From assembly GCF_958979055.1 (NCBI RefSeq), contig NC_084898.1, forward strand, positions 19,797,124-19,861,123: a stretch of 64,000 bases of DNA, read 5' to 3'. Under the pieces are notes generated by a model that did not search any database, was not told the DNA's origin, and worked only from the letters and a program-made list of their open reading frames with translations. This document shows, piece by piece, positions 10,353 through 22,479 of this stretch (the first letter of the stretch is position 1; each line of letters starts with the position of its first letter). The DNA comes from Alnus glutinosa. Lineage: Eukaryota > Streptophyta > Magnoliopsida > Fagales > Betulaceae. Both the position numbers and the translations under genes were made by a program.

Positions 10353-10953
10353 ACAAGCTTTTCACTTTTTCCTAAAAAAGAAATTCTCACCAACTATTTA
10401 TTTTATGATTATGATTTAAAATTGATGTATTTAATATTTAATATAAAATTAATATTGATGCCTTTTAAAAAATTTAAATAGTATGAAATTATATACATAA
10501 CAAGGGGCGGATTTTTTTTTTTTTTTTTTGAGAAATCCTTGAGCTTGTGGCTCTGCCACTGTACACAATTAAATGTACTAACTTTAAATCATTCTTTACA
10601 ATTTACACTTATTTTTTCACACTTATAGATGACTTAAAAATACCAGTGAATTAAAATATCAAAAAGATCCATCACAAATTATTTGCTTGAATTTGAGAGA
10701 ATTCGAACAGATGGTTTTTAGATCCCACTTATAAGACCCACATCGCCAAAGAAAAATTAGGTTGTCCAACCACTTATCTAGTTAGGTAGGTCCCATAAGT
10801 TGTCTTTCACAATCATCTATCTGAATTCTCTCAAATTTGGACAAATAATTTGAAAAGTTCTTGATCTCTAGATTTAGGGTATAAATCTGTTTCAAGGTAT
10901 TTTTAGGATTTTTCTTTATATTTAAGAAATGAGATAAATTTTAAAGAAACTAC
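10353..10953. other. Intergenic, no gene seen
   Basis: AT-rich sequence with a T-run near 10512. The words GGGGCGG and CTTGTGGCTCTGCCACTG near 10505-10560 resemble the ends of the element at 46569-46789. There is no open frame of note. Confidence 0.5.
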
Positions 10954-11506
10954 TAGGGGTGTACAAACGAAGCGGTTATAACCGCTTTGCAACCACTTAC
11001 CGCTTATAACCGTTAACCATATAACCTTTCAAATGTTGTTACAGGGTTTACGGAAAGCGGTTAATAACCGCTAACCACCTATCAATATATATACATAAAC
11101 ACCATGTTTACGTTGGTTGTAGTTGGCATCGTTTTGGTATTTTAAATACCAAAACGACGTTGTTTGAAGCTTGAATACATGGATTTGTAATGTATTGGTT
11201 TTGGATTTGTTTGTATTTGATTATTTGGATTTGTTATGTCTTGGATATTTATTTGGATTTGTTATGTTATGTAAATTTTGTACCAAAAGACAAAAGGTTC
11301 AAAAATTATTAAATTCTTTTTAAAAAAAATTAAAACCTACACAAAAAATTGTCCAAAACCCAAATTGAAAAGCAGTTTTCCAACTTCTAGTTATATACCT
11401 AATAACTGCTAACAAGCGGTTATAAAAATAGCCGCTAACCACATAGGCGATTGCAGTTAGCAATTTTAGCCTATAACCACATGTTGTAACCGCTTGTACA
11501 CCCCTA
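10954..11506. mobile_element. hAT-like non-autonomous element (MITE)
   Basis: 553 bp bounded by TAGGGGTGTACAA and its complement TTGTACACCCCTA. Flanks GAAACTAC and AAACCTAC look like a diverged 8-bp duplication, as hAT elements make. The subterminal word AAGCGGTTA is repeated in both orientations, as expected for transposase binding. There is no transposase coding. Confidence 0.75.
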
Positions 11507-12129
11507 AAACCTACTGCTCCAGCTTAAAATAAATAAATAAAGTAAAAAAAGGAAATTACACGCATATCAACACACTTTGTCTCTCTCTTTGAGGGGAGCC
11601 AAATATAACACACAGTCGGAGAAGTCCCCTCCATTGCCAGATCATATGATAATTTAATTTGTATTATTATTATTGATAAATAGATAACTTCTAATTTACC
11701 GTGTGTGTGATCAAGTGTGCAACAAAATATTAAATGTAGAATTTAAAGGAGACAAATATTTTGTTGACGAAGTGAAAACTCAATTAATAGAAAAACTACT
11801 CTGGGGCAGCCAAACTCAAGATTTCCATTATTCAGAAGACAAAGCTACTTACAAAGTAATAGTACTCACATACTCCTGATGCAGTGGTCGTACCTTAAAC
11901 TCTGACTTGTACCTGTATACAAACGCTGCCCAACCAAGTCTCCTACTTGAAGGGGTCTTTAATGGAATCCTTTAGTTTAGGGCTCTTCCCTAAGCTAAAC
12001 TTCACATGATCAAGTTACACATCGGACAACTCTTAGAGAGCTAACAAATTTTCACAATTTCGACCTAAACACTTTTTCTAAGCTCAAGAGAATTCCATAC
12101 CAGAAAATACATAAGAGTATTGTTGAAGG
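11507..12129. other. Intergenic, no gene seen
   Basis: Part of this stretch (11570-11690, with CCATTGCCAGATCATATGAT) recurs near 19670 and 54365, so it belongs to the duplicated F-box neighbourhood. Nothing coding is recognised. Confidence 0.5.
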
Positions 12130-12555
12130 AAATACTTTTGCAGAAGTGATAGAGATTAGAGCATGGTTGAGATATGCACAAACGAAGAAGTTGAGTTTCA
12201 TGCTGAGGTTGCCTGTAGAATTTGGTTTAAAAGAAACACTATGGTTTCATGGTGGGGATTTCATTCACCCCAATGCATTGATCCTTTCAGCATCTACCTC
12301 CATAGCTGAATATAGAGCAACCACGGAAAAAGAAAGCGGCCGAGTTTAGCCGGAACAGGGGTCTGGAAGCAATCATCTTGGAAGAAGACTCATTACAAGT
12401 GATTAATACTATCAACAAACCTGGTCTGACGAACTTAGCGGCGCATATGCTTGCCAAAGCGGGGATCCATCATGATACAGCTTGAATTTGGATTGATTGT
12501 ATCCCAGAGAGTATTAGAGAGATTGTATTATCAGAGCTTTCACCTCTGGTTATTT
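12130..12555 (+). pseudogene. LINE-type RNase H (RVT_3-like) relic
   Basis: Fragments in shifting frames resemble the RNase H-like domain at the end of plant L1-type polyproteins: ASTSIAEYRA, then LEAIILEEDSLQVINTIN, then LAAHMLAKAGI and a final stretch ending IPESIREIVLSEL. A stop interrupts the WIDCIPE region, and the frame shifts near 12345. Only the last domain remains, with no reverse transcriptase. It may also be an RNase H-like single-domain gene fragment. It is not functional. Confidence 0.6.
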
Positions 12556-12949
12556 AGAACTTTAATGCTTTAGTTGTTTCATGATTCTGAATGATATCAG
12601 CAATATTGTTTCAAAAGAAAAAAAAAAGAATAAAAAGTTCAGACATCTTACAAAATATCCTGGTTCCATCCCTGTTTCCAAACACAAACACAAACACAAA
12701 CACGCCCTATATAAGCTTCAAATGTCTATATACACATTTCAAGATACATAGTACAAAAGAAGCAACTACATTTGATTATTGTCAGAGTACATACATGTCT
12801 TATAGCACTTATGTCTTACAGCATAACCAGCAAAATCCATTAAACAAAATTACAAAAACATTTAAAGTTAAGACAATGCAATGTCACAAAATCACAAAAG
12901 CATTTTGTCTATACTTTTTAACTGGATTTTAAAACTAAGCTTTACTATA
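12556..12949. other. Intergenic, no gene seen
   Basis: AT-rich. It includes a short ACAAAC tandem near 12678-12702. Part (12750-12920) is similar to 50755-50890 beside F-box copy C, so it is duplicated flank. Confidence 0.45.
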
Positions 12950-13506
12950 GGGAAAAATATATCTCAAACTACCATTTTATTATCAATGTGTTCTTCAAAT
13001 TAATAATTGTGTTCATTGTCTCTCCTAAACTATTAAAAAAATGTCAATGTCTCTGCCTAAAGCCAACAAAAAAAAAATAATTTTAAAAAAGTTTAAATAA
13101 TACAAATATATCCTTATAATATATTTTTTTTAAGATTGAAAAAAATAAAAACAATTTTTTTTCAAACAATTTTTTTTTAAAAAAAGAAAGATAAAAATGA
13201 AAATCCAAGAGGGTGGTCTAAACTTAAAATTATATAAAACAAAATCTAAAAAAAATGAAAAACCTTAGTTTTATTTTTAATTTTTAAATTTGTAAGTTTG
13301 AAATTTTTAAATTTTTAAATTTTTAAATTTTTTAAATTTAAAATTTTCTTTCAAAAATTTATATTTTTGTTTTTATATAATTTTATGAAAGATAGTTTTA
13401 TCATTGAAAACATTGGCATTGTTTGATAGTTTAGAAATACATTAAAACAATTGATAATTTGGAAACGCATTAATAATTGGACGATAGTTTAAAAAGTTAC
13501 GTATAC
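12950..13506. mobile_element. Long-TIR AT-rich element (copy 1)
   Basis: The left end, with CTCAAACTACCATTTTATTA and AAAATGTCAATGTCTC, is complementary to the right end, with CATTGGCATTGTTTGATAGT and GGACGATAGTTT. The same arms recur at 46064-46838. The core is low-complexity A/T. Boundaries are approximate and no clean target duplication was found. Confidence 0.5.
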
Positions 13507-13806
13507 TTCCTATACTTCCTTTAACTATATCATTCGGTCAACATACCATCTCCCTTCAAAAAAAAAAAAAAAATTGAAAAACATGCAACTTTTAAAAGAA
13601 GTCATTGATTAACAAAAGAGAACCTTTTGTTTAGAGCCAACTGACCAAACCCTGGATGCAGTATACAAAAACCATCAGGAGGTAAACCACCCAAAACATT
13701 AATGAAAGGTGCCCAAAATAACAACTTCAGACCAAAAGCTGGTTATTCTAAGCTTCCAAAACATCCAAGTATCCAAGTTTTTTAAACGCCATGACATCGA
13801 ACAAAT

Positions 13807-15695
13807 TCAGCAACTTTCCTCAGATGAAGTATAAAAATCCGACGCCAGATCGCTAATTTCTTCCACCAAACTGAGAGGTTTGACTTCTTCTCGCAGCTCG
13901 AATTTCGCACACCTATAAGTTGTGTTAGAAGAAAATAGAGGGCCTGAATGATCCTCTGTTAAATAAACTAAAACAAACAAATTATTGTTTAACAGATAAG
14001 CTTAAGAGCATGGAAGCAACACAAACTAGTCTCCACTCCAAAATCTAAAACTCACATGCAACATTTATTAAAATTGCAGATTGGATATCTTTCCTATGTC
14101 TCTCCATAGCAAACCTCAACCAATACAACAATGTTCCTAAACCCTCCCAGTCATTAATCAACAGAGAGTAAAGTTGGTTTTATTGCATACAAAATCAGAA
14201 AAAAAAAATGAAGCTTAAAGTTTAATATATCATGTCATTATCGATCTTGATTAATCCAAGGTTAAAGCAGATATGCAACGCAATGCAAAACAGCAAAATT
14301 TTACCTTGATTTGACATTCAGCACCTCTACATTGTCTCCCATCACAGCATCCTTGAGCGACCTGAGGCTTGGAATACAAACAACTGCCTCAAATTTTGAT
14401 TCACTTCCACGAATCTTAAAATACTTGTGTTCTTCTCTTGAAGGGTCATAATAAAGCAGGCAGTTGCGAGCATGGTACATCAGTATTGCTCCATTCTTAA
14501 ACTTCTTCAATGGATGATATAAACCTTGAGGCCATCGTTGTTCAGTCTCAGTATCAATAGAAAACACTTTACTCCAAGATTCTCGGACCCCATGCTTCTT
14601 CATCGCCCATATGCAAACACGGCCAAACTCAGCAGCATCGCATATGCAGAGATGACCATTTAAAACACCCATGCTTATGAGCTTTATATCCTTTCCACCA
14701 AAGAAGTTATACTTAAGTGGGGGAGCTGGAATTAATTGGAATTGCTCATTATAAACGTCAAAAGAAACAATTTTGAAATCTGCCTTAGTGAATTCAGGTC
14801 GAAACCAATGAACTGCTCCATTCAGGTAGGTGGGAAATTTTATTCCATATAGCATGAAGGGAGCAAATGCCACACTTCTCCACGATCTAGTCCCAAGTGT
14901 GTGTATCTCAGCCACCTTATCGCCATACTCTTTCCTCCCACTAATGGGATCACAAATCTGTTGAGTGAAAATTCTTATCACCTTATATTGTTTAGTTCTT
15001 GGACTGAAGCCCAGACAAGAATCAATCTTCTCTCTAGGTTTCTCAACCTTGCTTGCTTCTGGAAGTTTGATAAATTCTCCAGTCATTGGATTGCATACAA
15101 CAACAGGGTTGTTTTGTTTGGGTTCAGACAAGCAAAGCAACCCTTCACACGGGTTCACTATGCCAAACTTGTGGTCTTTGGGGTTTTTTGAGGCAATGAA
15201 ACACTTCTTCTTGCTTACTCCACCTTTAGGATTAAGCTTCACACTGGCACTGGCATCATCTGTGCTGTTGAGTGCCATCTTGGCATCACGTAATGGAAGC
15301 TTAAATTTGGTGTCAAGTTCCATGTTTACATGAAGGTCACACTGAGGGCAACCGGCATCACAAAATGAACACCCCAGATCGAAATTTTCATGTTCAAGCT
15401 CAAGAAGGTGGATGGTTCTTGAAACGCGTTTAGGATCATTGGTTCGAATCAGGAGACAAGCACGTGCTTTTCTAGAGTACAACTTAGCAAATTCAGAACT
15501 GGATATACGATTGCGCCAAGGTTTGCATACCCACCTGCAAATGAGAATTGTCTTCAGGGGAAGTTGAAGCAGAATTGTGAGAAAGACGGGTTCTGGGAGA
15601 TCTGTTATGCTTCGAATTCCTTCATTGGCAACATCCACTGCTTCCTTGTCGCCATTTTGGGCATCAGAGGCTGTTGAACTCCTTTTTCTTTTCAT
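13807..15695 (-). CDS. F-box/FBA protein, intact copy B (two exons)
   Basis: Join of 15695-14305 and 13912-13807: 1497 bases, 498 residues. The donor is AAG|GTAAAA and the acceptor is TATAG|GTGTGC. The start is the ATG at 15695, shared by copies A and C. Residues about 30-75 form the F-box (ITDLPEPVFLTILLQLPLKT), which by family knowledge binds SKP1 and places the protein in an SCF ubiquitin ligase. Residues 109-119 form a compact Cys cluster C-x2-C-x3-C-x2-C. Residues about 170-440 match the F-box-associated type (LNGAVHWFRP, ISMGVLNGHLCICD, YDPSREEHKYFKIRG), the presumed substrate-binding part. Exon 2 adds a charged tail ending TSSEESC. The substrate is not predictable. It is the only copy in the window with an open frame and good splice sites, and is probably expressed from the block upstream. 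Confidence 0.93.
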
Positions 15696-17300
15696 GGCTA
15701 TTACATACGAACATAGGTTGGAGGGTAAGTAGATAACAAATTACACTAAAAGAGTTTTTTATATTGACAACTTTAATCGATTATCTACCCAAATGTAGAC
15801 TAATGCATTAATCAACGACCTTAACTGAGAAACTAAATTTTCTCAACCCCATTTGTTTCAGTGTAAAATGTTTAATGTCCGCAAGACAAAGAGAGATGAC
15901 GAACATGAGCCGCAGCGGAAGAGAGGGGGGTGAGATTGAAATCTAGTGCAATTGTCTGCTCATATAGCTTACAATTGAGAAAAGGCCCTTGTGGGATCCA
16001 CCCGTTCAGACAGTTATATAAGAGGCACTCTTACACTAGCCCACTTGAAGGTGTGGGAAAGCGACAAAAAATGATATATACACTGAATCAAATTAACCCT
16101 GAGATCAGCTCGACAAAAATTCAGCTCAAACTCATATACACTGAAATAACTTAACTAGGTCCACTAGTAAATCAATCCAACGAATCAAAAAACCTTGATT
16201 TGTACTTTGCATGGATTTCCCATTTCTTGAATCGTGAAGTAACAGCAAGAAACTCGAATACAGAGCAGCAGAAACCAAAATTGACTTTAAACAACTCAAT
16301 ATATCTTAAAGCCCACCTAATAATCAGTTTGATTGTCGAAAAAAACAAATTAAAAAATACAATAAAAAAAGAAAGAGAAACTCAGAACCCCAGTAACCAA
16401 GTTCCAAGTTCTCTTTTTCATTGATACATTTTCTCATAAACCAAACAGAACATACAAGTAATTTTTTTCTTAAAAAAAAAAAAAAAAAAAACTTCACTTA
16501 ATCCACTAACTTCTACCAATTTTGAAGTTGCCTTCCAAAATTTAAAATTTCTCAATTTAGTGTGTGTAATTTTTCAATTTTTTGCAATCTCATCCCTCCT
16601 GTTAGGGTTTGAGGTTAAATCATAGGATAAAATGAAAAAATAACCTTTATACCTCTTTATAAAATTACCCTTAAATTAAAATTATTTTTTTAGAAAAAAA
16701 TTAAAAAAAAAGGTATTTTGAAATATTCTTACCCTTCGGTTAGGATTTAATGGAAAATTCTAACATAAGGGTGAGATTACAAATTTTTTAAAGTTCAACA
16801 CTTTAAATTGATAATTTTTAAACCTTGGAAGAAATTTGCAAAAGTGACGACAGTCGAATAAGTGAAAGTGAAGTTTCCCCTTTAGAAAACAACGAAAAAA
16901 AACTACTTTCCCCTCTTTTTCCTTTTGTTCTGCCATAAAAAAAAGAAATTAATTTCCAAGCGCATTTAGAAAACAATAACGTTAGACATTTTCATTGCCT
17001 TCTCTCATTCAACCATGCATGATTGAAAAAAAGAAAGAAAAAAAAAATCCAGTTGAGGTTTGAAATTGTGAATATAGATAGATCGAGATGCAATGACAAA
17101 TAGGTTGAGATATAACATAAATGAGAGAAAATACCTGCCTCAGAAATCTGTCACCATGAAAGAGAGAGATGGAAAAGTGAAAACGATGGGGTTACTTTTG
17201 GGGTACCCATGGCAAGAGATAAGCACCAAAGTTGGGTGCGGGAAACTAAGCGCCAACACAAAAAAACGCGCCAATAGGCAATAGCCTTTTATATTTTTGT
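15696..17300 (-). promoter_or_regulatory. Upstream block of F-box copy B
   Basis: The promoter-side block of the intact gene. It is collinear with 8491-10120 and contains the same donor-like GGCAG|GTATTT near 17140 and an E2F-type motif at 17238-17245. The short Met frame before that donor has a stop here, which argues for a non-coding leader exon. There is no other coding evidence. Confidence 0.45.
17238..17245 (-). promoter_or_regulatory. E2F-type site TTTCCCGC
   Basis: The same motif and context (TAGTTTCCCGC, next to GGCGC) as upstream of copies A and C. It lies about 1.55 kb before the ATG of the intact gene. Confidence 0.35.
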
Positions 17301-17387
17301 GGTTTTTATATATATATATTTTTTTTCAGTACGTTGAAATAAAGAAACAAACTAGTAATCTTAAGTAATCTTAAATATTTTTTTTAA

Positions 17388-17545
17388 GAGTCCATCAAGT
17401 GTTCATAAAAAAATTAAATAATTTTTAAAATTATAATTTGATCAAAATTATCATTTAATTAATTACATGTTCAATGGTAATTTTAAAAATTACTTCATTT
17501 TTTAATAGACATTTGATGAACACTTAATGTATATGTAGAATTATT
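17388..17545. repeat. AT-rich foldback repeat (copy 2)
   Basis: Inverted arms (CCATCAAGTGTTCAT against TTTGATGAACACTTAAT) around an AT-rich centre, related to 10157-10352 and 53255-53390. Confidence 0.55.
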
Positions 17546-17737
17546 CAAACAAACTACAAAGCACGAAAGGACACTACCCTTTTCAACAAGAAAATGGGAT
17601 TGAATCTTTACCACAACATATGAGAAAATAGGAAGATGAGAGAAATAAGTGAAAATGCATCCAGAATAATATCACATTATCCTCATCATTTTAATTACAA
17701 TAGTTTACATATTAGACCTTACTTATTAACGGATGAG

Positions 17738-17950
17738 TGTTAAAATATTACATAAATGATTTAATCCACTCATTCTTATTAGTTTAAGCTTTTAGAATAA
17801 ATCATGATTTAACATAATATCAGAATAAAAGTTTTGAATTCAAACGTTGTCTCTATCATTTCACTTCTCATCTTAATTAAATATATCATATATTAACACT
17901 TACTTATTCAAATAATGTTAAAATATCAATTAAATAAGTAAAATAATCAT
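17738..17950 (+). mobile_element. TRIM-like relic (copy 1)
   Basis: A 77-bp LTR-like unit (17738-17814) begins TGTTAAAATATTA and ends TTTAACA. It is followed by TAATATCAGAATAAAAG, a decayed form of the TGGTATCAGAG primer site still seen at 53660. A second TGTTAAAATATCA at 17916 marks a partial 3' repeat. There is no coding capacity. Confidence 0.5.
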
Positions 17951-18062
17951 TTCATATCAGGCTATCAGACACATCACCTATCTTAAACCCATCTTAACTA
18001 AATTGAGTACAAACGGCTAAAAGCATTAGTAGCAGCTTCCATTAGATTTTATTTAAATTTTA

Positions 18063-19189
18063 GGGATAAATACCCCATTGGTACCTGAGTTTTACGTGTT
18101 TTTAAATTTAGTACCTCAGTTTTGTTTAGTATCATAGGTGGTACCTGAATTAAGGGTAAAAACCCATTTGGTACCTCTGTTAGATTTTCCGTCCAAATTT
18201 TAACGCCTCGCCACGTGTCAACCGCTGAGGTTGACACGTGGCACTACATAAAAAAAATTAAAAATTAAAAATTAAAATCTTTAGAAAATAATTAAAAATA
18301 ATAAAATTTTTAAAAAAAAATTAAAAAAAAAGAAAAAAGAAGAGGGGTGGCTGAGCCACCCCCTTGACCGGTCTGACCGGTCTGGGGTGGCCGAACCACC
18401 CCATAGGGGGTGGTTCGGCCACCCCACAGTTGAAAAAAAAAAAAAAAATTTTTTTTTGAAGGGTTTTGGCCCTAGGGGGTGGTTCGGCCACCCCCTAGGG
18501 CCAAAACCCTTCAAAAAATTTTTTTTGGGTTGGCCCTTGGGGGTGGCCGAACCACCCCCTAGGGCCACGTGGTTCGGCCACCCCCAGTCCGGCCGGTCTG
18601 GGGGTGGCCGAACCACCCCCGTGGGCCTAGGGGGTGGTTCGGCCACCCCCTAGGGCCAAAACCCTTCAAAAAAAATTTTTGGGTTGGCCCTTGGGGGTGG
18701 CCGATCCACCCCCTAGGGCCACGGGGGTGGTTCGGCCACCCCCTAGGGCCAAAACCCTTCAAATTTTTTTTTTTTTCAACTGTGGGGTGGCCGAACCACC
18801 CCCTATGGGGTGGTTCGGCCACCCCAGACCGGCCAAGGGGGTGGCTGGGCCACCTCCTTGGCCAAAATGGGGGTGGCCAGCCACCCCCATGGTGGCCAAG
18901 AGCCACCCCCCTCATTTTTTCTTTTTTTAATTTTTTTTTAAAATTTTATTATTTTTAATCATTTTCTAAAGATTTTAATTTTTAATTTTTAATTTTTTTT
19001 TTATGTAGTGCCACGTGTCAACCTCAGCGGTTGACACGTGGCGAGCCGTTAAAATTTGGACGGAAAATCTAACAGATGTACCAAATGGGTTTTTACCCTT
19101 AATTCAGGTACCACCTATAATACCAAACAAAACTGAGGTAATAAATTTAAAAACACGTAAAACTCAGGTACCAATGGGGTATTTATCCC
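18063..19189. mobile_element. Non-autonomous MULE with long TIRs and palindromic GC core
   Basis: 1127 bp flanked by a perfect 9-bp duplication TAAATTTTA (18054-18062 and 19190-19198), the signature of Mutator-like transposition. The terminal inverted repeats begin GGGATAAATACCCCATTGG and continue for about 285 bp, including GGTACC words and a CCACGTGTCAACC motif. The core (about 18350-18905) is GC-rich and made of near-palindromes such as GGGGTGGCCGAACCACCCC alternating with CCTAGGGCCAAAACCCTTCAA. The open frames there are only side effects of the repeat. The homologous site near 53906 lacks the element. Confidence 0.88.
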
Positions 19190-19198
19190 TAAATTTTA

Positions 19199-19363
19199 AG
19201 AACCAAATTACTTTTTACTTCCCTATTCAAATAAACTCTATAATATTTTCTCTTATCCTTTCCCTATAGAATTTAAAATTTTTTAAAATTAAATGTTAGG
19301 GGAAAGAGAGATGAAGAAAAATCATTTAAATACAATTTCAAATAAATGATAGAAGAAAGAGAA

Positions 19364-19399
<36 letters not shown>

Positions 19400-19959
19400 T
19401 TAAAATAATATTAAGGAACCACTTTTATTTGTCTAAATTTAAGGTATAACTTTTACTTTCCTTTTGTGTTTCTTTAATTTAAGAAATAATAAAAGAATTT
19501 GTTTCAAAAGTTTTTTTTTAGGATTTTTCTTTACATAGAATGAGATGAGTTTTAAGGAAATTATTGTTACTGCTACTGCTTAAAAAAAAAAAAAAAAAAT
19601 ACACACATATCAACACATATTCTCTCTCTTCGAGGGGAGTTGGATATAACACACTGTCAACAAGTCCCCTCCATTGCCAGATCATATGATAATTTAACTT
19701 GTATTTTTTTTTTTTTTTTTTACAAGTGACCTTGTGATCGGTGCATCTACAAGTAGTGCAATTGTGTTCAGAGTTGTAATCCAATGTTCAAGTTTAGTTT
19801 GTTTAATTTTTTTTCGAGCACGAATCAAATTTTAACTTGTCGCCCATTTAAATAGTTTGTTCGAAATATGGTATTTTGTCACTCCAAGACACAATTTTTG
19901 ATTACTTTACACATATAGCAAGGTGATCGATCTCTTAACTAGCTTTAAATTTTTTACAT
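19199..19959. other. Intergenic, no gene seen
   Basis: Duplicated flank. It matches about 53910-54480 (CTTTTTACTTC and TGCCAGATCATATGAT blocks). Contains T-runs near 19367-19397 and 19707-19721. Confidence 0.5.
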
Positions 19960-20839
19960 TACAAGAGTTTTTTATATTGACAACTTTAATCGATTATCCA
20001 CCCAAATATAGACTAATGCGTTAATCAACGACCTTAACTAAGAAACTAAATTTCCTCAACCTCATTTGTTTCGACATAAAATTTTTTATGTCTGCGAGAC
20101 AAAGAGAGATGACGAACATGAGCTGCAGAGGAAGAGAGGGGTGAGATTAAAATCTAGTGTAGTTGTCTGCCCATATTGCATATAATTTGGGCAGACAATT
20201 GTGAAGTTCACCTGCGCAGACAATTAGGTCCCATAAGAGGTACTCTTACAATAGCCCGTCTGGAGGTGTGAGAGAGTGGCGGAAAATAATTTACGTAGAA
20301 GCGTAGAACATTTTATGCATAACGAAGGTTATTTTTCTTAATCAACCAAAAACATATTCGGTTGACCAATATTTTACGGTAGGCAGACACTCAATATTAG
20401 TGAAATATTTTTCATAAAATATTTGAAGTTAAAACAAACGAGAAAAAAAATAAAAAAATCAAATCAATCCTGAGATCAACTCGGCAAAAATTCAGCTCAA
20501 ACTCATATACACTGAATTAATAACTGAACTAGGTCCACTAGTAAATCAATCCAACGAATCAAAAAAACTTGATTTGTACTTTGCATGGATTTCCCATCTC
20601 TTGAATCATGAAGTAACGGCGAGAAACTCGAACAGAGAGCAGCAGAAACCAAAATCGACTTTAAACAATTCAATATATCTTAAAGCCCACATAATAATCA
20701 GTTTGGTTGTCAAAAAACAAATTAAAAAATACAATAAAAAAAGATAAAGAAAAGAGAAACTCAGAACCCCAGTAACCAAGTTCCAAGTTCTCTTTTTCAC
20801 TGATACATTTTCTCATAAACCAAACAGAACATAGAAGAA

Positions 20840-20876
<37 letters not shown>

Positions 20877-21567
20877 CTAGAATTTCACTTAACCCCTTAA
20901 CTTCTATCATTTTTGCAGTCTCCTTCCAAAATTTTAAAATTTTCAATTTATTGTATCTAATATTCAATTTTTTGCAATTTAGTCATATGGTAAAATAACA
21001 TTTATAGCACTGTAAATTTTATAAAATTATCATTAAATTACAATTAATTTTTCTTTTTCATTTTCTTTTTTTTTTTTTTTTTAAAAAAAAGAGTATTTTG
21101 AAATCTTTTTACCCTTCCGTTAGGATTTTCAGTAATCCTAACGGAGGAATGAGATTGTAAATTTTTTGAAGTTCGTTACATTAAATTGATAATTTTTTTA
21201 ACTTTGAAAAAATGGTTCAATAAGTTAAAGTGAAGTTTTCCTTTTAGAAAACAACGAAAAAAAAATGACATATTTACGTACTTTCCACTCTTTTTCCTGT
21301 TTGTTCTGACGAAGAGGAAATTAATTTCAAGGACATTTAGAAAACAATAACGTTAGACATTTTCATTGCCTCTCTCATTCAACCATGCATGATTGAAAAA
21401 AAGAAAAAAGAAAGAAAGAAAAAACTTGAGGTTTGAAATTGTGAATACCTGTCTCAGAAGTCACCATGAAAGAGAGAGATGGAAAACGACGGGGTTACTA
21501 TTGGGGTAGCGATGGCCAGAGATAAGCACCAAAGTTGGGCGCGAGAAACTTAGCGCCAATAGGCAAT
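19960..21567 (-). promoter_or_regulatory. Orphan F-box upstream block
   Basis: Matches the upstream blocks of copies A and B over its whole length, starting about 60 bases before where the ATG should be. No F-box coding sequence follows; unrelated sequence abuts instead. The E2F-type motif is changed here (GCGAGAAA near 21538). This is the relic of another F-box duplicate that lost its gene body. Confidence 0.6.
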
Positions 21568-22479
21568 TAAATAATCATTTCATATTGGGCTATGAGACAC
21601 ATCACCTATCTTAAACCCAGCTTAACTAAATTGAGTACAGGTGGACGATTTAAAAAAAAAAATATATATATATAATTTAAAAATAGTGATTTAAAAATAT
21701 ACGATTTAAACAAATCGCTTTTAAAAACACAATTAAGTATTTGGTAAAATTGCAGTTCGGCAGTGACATAGTCACATGGCACTTATGTGTCTTATTAGAT
21801 TGTTAGTAATTTGCACAACAAATGTGATTTTTTATGAAACTCATCTACCGAAGTAGGACGTGGCTCTAGGATATGTCTCGCGCTTATAAGGGTGATAAGT
21901 GGCGCTGATGTGGCAAACCGTTAGTTTTTTTACGGAGAAATGGACGGTGATACTATCTCCATCTTTTCCCGTATCTCAGGTACTATCTGTGATACGGATT
22001 AAAGCATAAGGGGCAAAAAAATAAAAACTTTAAACCACATGTACCAAAAATGTGTTTAACCCTTAATTTTTTTCAAACACGAATCAAATTTTAACTTATC
22101 ATCCTTTTAAATAATTTGTTCAAACTCATTTTATTTATTTTTCAAACGTACTCAAGGTTGTTCACGAGCTATTCAATTAACTTATTATTTTCATATTAGG
22201 GCAAAACCAACATTTTTTGCTTGAGAGGCCGAACTTACGCAAATAAATAAATACATAGATTTATTCCTTTTGTGTGCGCACATTTATGTAAAATAAAAGA
22301 CAAAGAAATTAAAAGTGGTCATGTTGTTGAAGGGAGAAAAGTGGCCGGGTTGACTAAGTTGTGCTTGTAGTGTATGCTCATTTCATTTGCTTCTCAAGAA
22401 TTTTATCATCGACCCTTTTTGGAGTTTTATAATTTTTCCTACAATTCATTTCATATTTAAAAAAAAAAAAAAAAAACCC
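21568..22479. other. Intergenic repeat-derived stretch, no gene seen
   Basis: Collinear with about 27400-28130 in the tandem copy. It holds a block around 21890-22065 (GACGGTGATACTATCTCC, CCGTATCTCAGGTACTATC) that looks like a transposon end, but no boundaries could be fixed. Confidence 0.4.

Noticed and set aside
18281..18958. Overlapping Gly/Pro/Trp-rich open frames on both strands
   Set aside because: They are produced by the GC-rich palindromic core of the MULE; reverse-complementary repeats open several frames at once.
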